Both the position numbers and the translations under genes were made by a program. DNA of 64,000 nt, from contig CAWATU010000006.1 in NCBI GenBank assembly GCA_963785125.1, forward strand, positions 186,001-250,000, in the 5' to 3' direction. Each line of letters opens with the position of its first letter. Within the stretch, counting starts at the first letter, position 1. This DNA comes from QHXN01 sp963785125 (GTDB taxonomy: Bacteria; Acidobacteriota; Blastocatellia; Pyrinomonadales; Pyrinomonadaceae). Shown one piece after another: positions 55,708 to 64,000 of the stretch. The notes under the pieces are model-generated. The model did not search any database. It saw only the letters and a program-made list of their open reading frames with translations, and had not been told where the DNA came from.

Positions 55708-57561
55708 TCACTGACCCTGCGGCGCGGGCGTCGGCGTCGGCGTCGGCGCGAGGCGCGCGAAGATGATCGGCTCCGCCTTCAAGACGCCCTGCCCTTCCTG
55801 AACGACGATGAACTGATTGGCCTTGACCTGCTGCACCGCCGCCTTCTCGCCTGACGGCCAGACGATTTCGAGCGCGTAGATGCGTTCGGTGCCGTCGGGC
55901 TTGCCCAGACCCAGCGTGAGCGTCAGCTCGCTCTGCGAGGCATAGCTCGAACCGGTGCGCACCGTGTTGCGCGTCTTGAAGTTGTTCGGGCCGTTGACGG
56001 TGATCCGCGCGCCCACGGCGTCACGGTTCGAGCGCGTGCCGATGAGCTTTACACGCAGCACGTCGTTCTGGTTCGCGTTGTCGTTGCGGTAGAGGCGCGC
56101 CGGGCCGCCGTTGGCGGTGACGAGCAGGTCGAGGTCGCCGTCGTTGTCGTAGTCGCCGTAGGCCGCGCCGCGCCCGACGATGGCGCGGCCGAGCGTGCGG
56201 CCGACTCGCGAAGTCACTTCTTCAAACTTCTTGCGGCCGAGGTTGCGGAAGAGGTGCGGCGGCTGCGCGTACCGGACGCGCGGCTGCACCTTCTGGATGT
56301 CGTCGGAGACGTGACCGTTGACGGCGAAGATGTCGAGCAGGCCGTCGAGGTCGTAGTCGAAGAAGAAGGTGGCGAACGTCAAGGACTGCTCCGACATCTT
56401 GCCGATGCCGGAGGTGCGCGCCTCGTCGGTGAAGAGGCCGCCGCCGTCGTTGTGGTAGAGCGCCATGCTCTCCGAGGTGAAGTTGCCGATGACGAGGCTC
56501 TGTCGGCCCGAGCCGTCGTAGTCGGCCGCGTCCACGCCCATCCCGGCGCGCGCCGCGCCCGACTCGCCGAAGGCGACGCCCGCCGTCAAAGCCTCGTCCG
56601 TGAAGGTGCCGTTGCCGTTGTTCTTGTAGAGCTTGTTCGGCTCGGTATCGTTGGCGACGAAGAGGTCTGTGAGGCCGTCGTCGTCGTAGTCGAGCAGCGC
56701 GACGCCGAGCGACTTGCTCGTCGGGTCATTCAAGCCCGCGCGGTCGGTGACGTTCTCGAAGGTGCCGTTGCCGCGATTGTGATAGAGCGTCGAGCTTTGC
56801 CCCTTGTACTTCTGCGGCGTGCAGTATGACTTGTTCGTCCCGTCGAGCGTGCAGTTCACATCCGTCTCCGGCGACCACTCGACGTAGTTGGCGACGAAGA
56901 GGTCGAGCTTGCCGTCGCGGTCGTAGTCGAACCACGCCGGGCTCGTGCCGAAGCCGGGGTCGCCGACGCCTGCGCGCTGCGTCACGTCCTGAAACTTGCC
57001 GCCCCCGAGGTTGCGGTAGAGTCGGTCGGGGCCGACCGCGGTGATGTAGATGTCAACGTTGCCGTCGTTGTCGTAGTCGCCGACCGCACAGCCGATGCCG
57101 TAGAAGTTCGCGGCGAGGCCCGCCTCGCGCGTCGCGTCGCGGAAGGTGCCGTCCCCCTGATTATGGTAGAGCGCCGAAGAGGTCGCGGGGCCTTTGTTCT
57201 CGGGCCAGCTCGTCGAGTTGACGAGCAGGATGTCGAGCCAGCCGTCGTTGTCATAGTCGAGGAAGGCCGCGCCCGCGCCCAAAGTCTCCGGCAGATACTT
57301 CTTGCCGGCGGCGCCGTTGTTGTGCTTGAAGCGGATGCCCGCTTCGGTGGTCACGTCCACATATTCGATGGGGCCGGAGGGGCGCGGCGCGGCGCCGGGC
57401 GTCGGGCTAGGACTTGCGCCCGGCGTGGCCCCGACTACGGCGGCGGCTGCGTCGGGGTTCTGCGCCGCCGCCGTGGGGTTCTGCGTCGGGTCTTGTTTAC
57501 AGCCCGAGCCGAGCGCGGCGAGAGACAGAATGATCGCTGTGATGAGAGGGGAACGACGCAT
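55708..57561 (-). CDS. CRTAC1-like lipoprotein (FG-GAP/VCBS + ASPIC/UnbV), copy 2
   Basis: 617 residues from ATG 57561 (an in-frame ATG at 57576 adds five residues). The lipobox LGSGC makes it a lipoprotein (lipidated Cys21). A Pro/Ala/Gly linker leads to FG-GAP repeats with DYDNDGWLDILLVN, DYDNDGNVDIYITA, DYDRDGKLDLFVAN, DYDDDGLTDLFVAND and others, then ASPIC/UnbV (~505-580; GTRSNRDAVGARITV, LGLGKPDGTERIYALEIVWPSG). This is the most canonical CRTAC1-like protein of the array. It begins 24 bp after unbU copy 1. Confidence 0.9.
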   Translation of the reverse strand: MRRSPLITAIILSLAALGSGCKQDPTQNPTAAAQNPDAAAAVVGATPGASPSPTPGAAPRPSGPIEYVDVTTEAGIRFKHNNGAAGKKYLPETLGAGAAFLDYDNDGWLDILLVNSTSWPENKGPATSSALYHNQGDGTFRDATREAGLAANFYGIGCAVGDYDNDGNVDIYITAVGPDRLYRNLGGGKFQDVTQRAGVGDPGFGTSPAWFDYDRDGKLDLFVANYVEWSPETDVNCTLDGTNKSYCTPQKYKGQSSTLYHNRGNGTFENVTDRAGLNDPTSKSLGVALLDYDDDGLTDLFVANDTEPNKLYKNNGNGTFTDEALTAGVAFGESGAARAGMGVDAADYDGSGRQSLVIGNFTSESMALYHNDGGGLFTDEARTSGIGKMSEQSLTFATFFFDYDLDGLLDIFAVNGHVSDDIQKVQPRVRYAQPPHLFRNLGRKKFEEVTSRVGRTLGRAIVGRGAAYGDYDNDGDLDLLVTANGGPARLYRNDNANQNDVLRVKLIGTRSNRDAVGARITVNGPNNFKTRNTVRTGSSYASQSELTLTLGLGKPDGTERIYALEIVWPSGEKAAVQQVKANQFIVVQEGQGVLKAEPIIFARLAPTPTPTPAPQGQ

Positions 57562-57585
57562 CTCGGGGGTGTCCACCTTGTCTGT

Positions 57586-58452
57586 CTATAAGGACGTTTT
57601 GTTGACGGCTTTGGCGCGGCGCGAGGTCAGGTATATCTCGAACAGGTTCGCGGCCGGCCCGACGATGAAGAGCGCGTAGTAGGGGGCGTGTACGTTCTCG
57701 GCGAGACGCAGGAACATCTCGGCCAGCGCGACGAGGAAGCCGACGAACGCCTGCGCCCAACGTGACGAGCGCACGGTCGTCTTCGGGTCGGTAATCATGA
57801 AGAAGATGAAGAGCTGGTACATCGGCCCCGTGATCGGCGCGGCCTCGGCCCAGTAGGAGTGGCCCGTCACGAGGCAACGCACGTACGAGAGGGCGAAGAA
57901 CGAGACGACGTAAGTTGCGGTGATGTGAATCCGCCCGACGTAGTACGTGATGATGGCGCCCAGCGCCCAGATGACGAGCACCGACCAGAGGTTATTGCCC
58001 CACTGCACGCTCAGGGTCGAGTAGGCCCACGGCGCGATGAGCAGCATCACGGCGATGCCGAAGTTCGAAGGATTCCAGATGTGCCGGTCGCGCACGCGCA
58101 GGACGTACTTCGACGTGATGGAGATGGCGCTGCACAGCGCGAAGGGCCAAGCGTATGGACTGCGCGTCAGGATGCCGACGCTGATGCCCGAGATATACGC
58201 GCTCGCCAGATGCGGCCACTTCCCCACGAGCAGCCGGCCCAGAACGAGTTCCAGCGCGACGGCCGTCACAATCGCCAGCGCCGTCATCGCGTAGCTCTCA
58301 AGGATGCCGTAGGTCAACTGGCCCACGAGCAGGATGGACGTGATGAAGATGGGCGCGACGAAGCGGCTGTCGATGCCGAAGAGCTTCGGCGGTGCCTTCG
58401 CCCCTGCGGCCGGGGGTGCGAGCGTCGCGGCTTGCGCTGTCGTAGTGCTCAT
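57586..58452 (-). CDS. UnbU-like / RnfD-like membrane protein, copy 1
   Basis: 288 residues with about eight spans and the family motifs IWNPSNFGIAVMLLIAP and FFMITDPKTTVRSSRWAQAF. Here the GAT of copy 2 is KTT, so covalent flavin attachment is not a conserved feature. It starts 33 bp after the upstream CRTAC1-like gene and is 24 bp from the next. Function unknown; association with UnbV proteins is the strongest clue. Confidence 0.86.
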   Translation of the reverse strand: MSTTTAQAATLAPPAAGAKAPPKLFGIDSRFVAPIFITSILLVGQLTYGILESYAMTALAIVTAVALELVLGRLLVGKWPHLASAYISGISVGILTRSPYAWPFALCSAISITSKYVLRVRDRHIWNPSNFGIAVMLLIAPWAYSTLSVQWGNNLWSVLVIWALGAIITYYVGRIHITATYVVSFFALSYVRCLVTGHSYWAEAAPITGPMYQLFIFFMITDPKTTVRSSRWAQAFVGFLVALAEMFLRLAENVHAPYYALFIVGPAANLFEIYLTSRRAKAVNKTSL

Positions 58453-58485
58453 GACGTTTATATGACACGCCGCTGACGCGGCGTC

Positions 58486-60291
<1,806 letters not shown>

Positions 60292-60327
60292 CGTTAAGAA
60301 AGTTCGGGTCAGTACTCCTCGCGCGGG

Positions 60328-63300
60328 TCAACGCGCCCACAGCCCTTCCTTGAAGACCTGCGGCGTGACGTAGCGCGTGTGGAAGTTCTCCCAGTCCTGG
60401 GGATGACGGCGGTAGACCGGGTCGTCTTCGAGACGTGTCGGCGGCGTAGTGTAATACTCCTGGTCGCGCGACGGCAAAGGCAGCACCGTCTTCGAGAACT
60501 CCGAGTTGTAGTCGCCGTCCTTGATCCAACCGTTGCCGATGAGCACGTAGTCGCGTGCCCAACCCGCGGGCGGTGCGGGCTGCTCCGCAAAGCGCAGCAG
60601 CAGCTCGTCACCCGCGTTCGAGATGACCACGCGGTCGTCCGTTCCGGCCAGCAGCTCGCGCACATCGCCGAAGCGCGTGTAGTAGCCGACGAGGTCGCGC
60701 CAACGCTGCCCCGTCGAGGCGATGCGGTCGTAATCGGGCGTCTCGGGCGAAGAGCCGTCCGCGCTCCTCATCTCGGAGAAGCCGCGGAAGCGCAGCTCGG
60801 CCGACGCGGGTGCGAGGCTCAAGACTTTCGTCTGCGCCTCGTCGGCCCCGGCCGCCCATTCGAGCGCGTCCCAATAAATCTCCATGTTGGTGCGCAGGCG
60901 CAGACGGCGCGGCGCTCCCGGCTTGAAGACATTCTGAAGGTCAACGAGAACCGTCTTGTTCTTCCCCGCCGGGAAGCCGAGGTCGGGCTGCGCGACAGTC
61001 CAACCGCCGCGCCCGTCGGCGACTTCGAGACTGAGACCTTTAGGCGGCGGCTGACTGCCTTGACTGATAGCGACGTTGACCGAGGCGTCGGTCGGGTGCA
61101 GCCAGCCGTGCGCGACGAGCCAGAGCGGCCCTTCGCGCGGAGCATCCTCGCCGAGTTCGAGTTCGACGAAATGGTCGCGCGTCACGCCCTGATAAGCCCC
61201 GCGTCCGAAAGTGTCGAGGTGTCGGCCGTCAAGCTTACTGATAACCTCGCTCACATCTTTCCCCGCGTCGTCCCACGCCCCCGCGAACGCGTGCGGCTCG
61301 GCCGTCGTGTAGACCTTGAGCGCGGGCGGCTCGCGGGCCGTGCGCTCGTCCACGAAGACCTCCGTGCCGGCGGGGTGGTCTACGACCGCGAACTGGTAGC
61401 GGTCGAGGTAATACGTCTCCCACAGCTCGGCCGTGATCGCCAAGTCGTAGAAGCCTCCGCGCGGGACGAGCTGGTCGCCGCGAATCCTGACCCACTCCTC
61501 GGTCTGCCCGACCTTCAACGTCTGGTAGTTGTTGATGCGCAGCCCGATGGCCGGGCTCCACGGCGCGCAGTCTTTGATGAAGCGCATCCGCTGCCCGTCG
61601 AAGGCGAAGAGCGAGGGGCACGAGCCTTTCAGACGCTGCTCGGCGAGAACGGACGTGTCGGCCTTCAGCTCGAACTCGGCACGCACCGAGCCGTTCGGCC
61701 AGACGACGCGCACCACGTCCGCGCCCGTCTGGTCACCGAGGCCGAAGTGAACGAGCGGCCCCGTGACGAGCTGCTTCTGCACGAGCAGCCCCGCGCGTAT
61801 CTCCATCTCGCCGCCAACGCCGAACGAGTTGATGCGCTGGTCGCCGGTGGCGTTCGCGGCGCGCGGACGTATCAACTGCCAGTGATAATCCTTCGACCCG
61901 CGCCCCGCGGCCACGAACGCGCCGCCGTCTTTACTAACTCCAACAAGGTCAAGCCTTCCGTCGCCGCCCACGTCCGCGACCGAGACGGCGCGCGCATTCG
62001 TGAACGCCTCCGGTAACTTGAGCGGCTTGAACTTCCCCTCCGCGTCGCTCAGCCACGCGCTCGCGCCCGTCATGGCGGACGCGAGAAGGTCTACACGGCC
62101 GTTGTTGTCGAGGTCTGCCGCCGTGAGCTTCAACGTCCCGGTCGTCATGTCCGGCGGCGCGCCTTCGAGGCGCGCGACTTCGGCCGAGTCCCAGTCGGCA
62201 CCCTCGCCCTTGTCGGAGAGTCGGCGCAGCACGTCGTCGGCGCCGAGCAGGAGGAGGTCGAACTGCCCGTCGCTGTTCACGTCCGCGACGCCGAGCGCCA
62301 CCGCGCTCAAGTTCTGCGGCGTCGAGCGCCGACGGAACTGCCCCGTCCGCTCGTTCGTGAAGACGGAGAGACGACTCTGCGCGTCGAGCAGCGCGGCGTC
62401 CGGGTCGCCGTCGCCGTCGAGGTCGGCCCAGGCGAAGTCGCGCAGGGCGTTCACGCCCTCGAACGGGTGCTGCTCGGCGAAGGTGCCGTCGCCGTTGTTT
62501 CTTAAAACAGTGGGTGCGCCGTCCTTCGACGCGAGCACTATATCGAGATCGCCGTCGGCCTCGATGTCCGCCGCCCACGCGCCCGTGTACGAAGCGTCTA
62601 TGACGTTGGTCGGGAGTTTCGTCTGCCCGGTCACGTCGATGAAGTTCGCTGGACTCTCCTGTCGATAAAGTCGGAAGCCGCCCTCGCCCGCGAGCGCCAG
62701 ATCGGTCTTGAAGTCGTAGTTGAAGTCGAGCGCGGCGACGCCGTTGGGCGTGGGCGGCGCAGAGGCCGGGCCGCCGGGGAAGGTTAGCCGTACGCCGCCC
62801 GCGAGCTGGGCCGTGCGGCCGTCGGCGAAGATTTGCGCCGGTGAGCCCTCGCCGTCGAGCGAGACCGCGCCGCCCCACGCCCAAGTGCCTCCAACGAACT
62901 CCTGCGACGCTGCGGCGTTGAAGGTCAGCGCCTCGTCGGGCGGCGCGGGCTTGGGCGAAGGCGACTCCAAAGTGATGAAGCGCGTGAAGGGCTCGCTCAA
63001 ACTCTCCGGCGGGTCTTCGACGGCGAGGCGGCTCTGCCTGTACCCCGGCAGGCGCACAAGCACGTTGCGCAGGAACTGCACGCGCGGGGCCGCCGCGCGC
63101 GGGTTCCCCGAAGCGGCTGCGGCCTGCACGGCCTTCAACTGCTCCTGCGCCTCCGGCGGCCACGCGGCGGAGTCGGCGGCGAAGCCGCTCATCAGGCGCC
63201 CGAAGAGTTCCGCGTCGCCGCGTTTGGCGGCGAGCCGCGCCACGTCGAGACGCACAGAGAGGTTTTCGGGCTGCACTTCGAGAATCTTTTGCAGCAGCCG

Positions 63301-63801
63301 CACAACCTCTTCTTCGCCGCCCTCGCCCCCGCGCTCGACCTCGCGGCTGAGCGCGTAGAGCGCCTTCAGGTTGCGCGGGTCGAGTTCGGCGGCGCGGCGG
63401 AAGTGTTTGGCCGCCTCGGCGGAGTTGCCGCGCGCGCTCTCCAACTGACCGAACAGGATGTAGAGCCTCGCGTTCTCGGGCGCGAGTTGGCGCGCCTTCT
63501 CAAGGCTCTGCGCGGCCTCGTCGAAGCGGCGCTGGCGCATGTAGAGAAGCCCGAGGTCGGCCCAGGAGGCGGGCTCGTCCGGCGCGAGCGCGGTCGCCTC
63601 CTTCAGCTTCTCCTCGGCACGCACGTCGTCGCCGACCTGTAGGGCCGAGAGGCCGACGTAGAAGGCGCGCACCGCGTTCAGGTATTGCGGCGAGCCCTTT
63701 TCGGGCAGGTCGGCACGGCGGCAGCCGGTCGCCGCCGCGGCCAGCGCCGACAGAAAGATGCAGAGGGCGCAACGCAGGCGCCTGTTTAGAAAGCTTCGCA
63801 T
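60328..63801 (-). CDS. Giant lipoprotein: TPR + FG-GAP + UnbV, copy 1
   Basis: 1157 residues from ATG 63801 (the frame is open to 63852, but MRSFLNRRLRCALCIF... gives a proper lipoprotein signal with Cys27 in AATGC). TPR repeats (~45-260: YILFGQLESARGNSAEAAKHF), FG-GAP/VCBS propeller (~320-650: DIEADGDLDIVLAS, DLDGDGDPDAALLD, DVNSDGQFDLLLLG), ASPIC/UnbV (~670-735: HFGLGDQTGADVVRVVWPNG) and the same ~410-residue C-terminal module (SCPSLFAFDGQRMRFIKD) as the 52218-55691 protein. Both are 1157 long and clearly paralogous. First gene of the minus-strand array. Confidence 0.88.
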   Translation of the reverse strand: MRSFLNRRLRCALCIFLSALAAAATGCRRADLPEKGSPQYLNAVRAFYVGLSALQVGDDVRAEEKLKEATALAPDEPASWADLGLLYMRQRRFDEAAQSLEKARQLAPENARLYILFGQLESARGNSAEAAKHFRRAAELDPRNLKALYALSREVERGGEGGEEEVVRLLQKILEVQPENLSVRLDVARLAAKRGDAELFGRLMSGFAADSAAWPPEAQEQLKAVQAAAASGNPRAAAPRVQFLRNVLVRLPGYRQSRLAVEDPPESLSEPFTRFITLESPSPKPAPPDEALTFNAAASQEFVGGTWAWGGAVSLDGEGSPAQIFADGRTAQLAGGVRLTFPGGPASAPPTPNGVAALDFNYDFKTDLALAGEGGFRLYRQESPANFIDVTGQTKLPTNVIDASYTGAWAADIEADGDLDIVLASKDGAPTVLRNNGDGTFAEQHPFEGVNALRDFAWADLDGDGDPDAALLDAQSRLSVFTNERTGQFRRRSTPQNLSAVALGVADVNSDGQFDLLLLGADDVLRRLSDKGEGADWDSAEVARLEGAPPDMTTGTLKLTAADLDNNGRVDLLASAMTGASAWLSDAEGKFKPLKLPEAFTNARAVSVADVGGDGRLDLVGVSKDGGAFVAAGRGSKDYHWQLIRPRAANATGDQRINSFGVGGEMEIRAGLLVQKQLVTGPLVHFGLGDQTGADVVRVVWPNGSVRAEFELKADTSVLAEQRLKGSCPSLFAFDGQRMRFIKDCAPWSPAIGLRINNYQTLKVGQTEEWVRIRGDQLVPRGGFYDLAITAELWETYYLDRYQFAVVDHPAGTEVFVDERTAREPPALKVYTTAEPHAFAGAWDDAGKDVSEVISKLDGRHLDTFGRGAYQGVTRDHFVELELGEDAPREGPLWLVAHGWLHPTDASVNVAISQGSQPPPKGLSLEVADGRGGWTVAQPDLGFPAGKNKTVLVDLQNVFKPGAPRRLRLRTNMEIYWDALEWAAGADEAQTKVLSLAPASAELRFRGFSEMRSADGSSPETPDYDRIASTGQRWRDLVGYYTRFGDVRELLAGTDDRVVISNAGDELLLRFAEQPAPPAGWARDYVLIGNGWIKDGDYNSEFSKTVLPLPSRDQEYYTTPPTRLEDDPVYRRHPQDWENFHTRYVTPQVFKEGLWAR

Positions 63802-63871
63802 TAAGAGGGGTGGCACTTCAAAGGGGCCGGGTTGCTGCACCGGATGGCGCACCTTAACACGCTGGGCCGCT

Positions 63872-63951
63872 GCGTGTCATGGGTGTGAGGTTGGACGCCC
63901 CCGTCCAACTAAAGGTTGACGCGCGCCTCCAACCTCACACCCATGACACGC
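63872..63951. repeat. 24-bp perfect inverted repeat upstream of the UnbV/UnbU array
   Basis: The arms 63872-63895 and 63928-63951 are perfect reverse complements over 24 bp. A nested smaller hairpin (TTGGACG..CGTCCAA) uses the end of the left arm. It lies 71 bp before the array's first ATG, in the likely promoter/leader region. No 7-bp period is evident. Confidence 0.8.
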
Positions 63952-64000
63952 GGCGGCGTGCTGTGCGGTAATGTGCGCGTAAGTCCCTGCGCGTCCTAAG

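Overview
The window is 64 kb of high-GC bacterial chromosome that I assign tentatively to Acidobacteriota, probably Blastocatellia. This rests on gene style: FG-GAP/ASPIC-UnbV (CRTAC1-like) proteins paired with UnbU membrane proteins, YCF48/BNR repeat proteins, LytS-type kinases and very high GC. There is no 16S rRNA to confirm it. There are no rRNA genes, CRISPR arrays, phage or transposase genes. One tRNA is present, tRNA-Ser(GGA).

Layout. 0-18 kb is mostly housekeeping: a partial GHMP kinase, a DedA protein, a universal stress protein, a ROK sugar kinase, an orphan LytS kinase, lepA, a TPR protein, an SbcC/Rad50-like ATPase overlapping an RNase H, a YCF48 repeat protein, and a minus-strand operon of VOC protein, two single-domain TIR proteins and dnaX. 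18-30 kb carries a subtilase, a GGDEF-EAL protein, tRNA-Ser, a subclass B3 metallo-beta-lactamase, an ABC transporter with its own LytS/LytTR pair, Ada and a CheY-like regulator. 30.2-42.0 kb is one tightly coupled operon for a surface glycan: four glycosyltransferases, an ABC exporter, a heparinase II/III-like protein, an APH-like kinase, a deacetylase and an outer-membrane barrel. 42.0-46.1 kb is a gene graveyard: a formate dehydrogenase locus in which fdhE, fdhA and fdhB are cut down to ends while the cytochrome b subunit is intact, plus a cytochrome c-like gene reduced to its two ends. 46.3-63.8 kb holds an HTH regulator and then a minus-strand 17-kb array: seven UnbV/UnbU-type genes, an AhpD-like gene with an in-frame UGA, and an MFS transporter.

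Main discoveries. (1) The gene at 48244-49209 would usually be called as two ORFs or a pseudogene. Its in-frame TGA falls exactly on the second cysteine of the AhpD CxxCxxxH site, and a hairpin with a GGUC apical loop follows 11 nt later, as expected for a bacterial SECIS. I read it as a selenoprotein with a CxxU site. (2) It sits at the end of a duplicated UnbU/UnbV array of unknown function. (3) Many intergenic regions carry inverted repeats built from degenerate 7-bp tandem units, in at least four sequence families. (4) A translationally coupled TIR-TIR pair lies directly upstream of dnaX. (5) Several genes at 42-46 kb keep their ends but have lost their middles.
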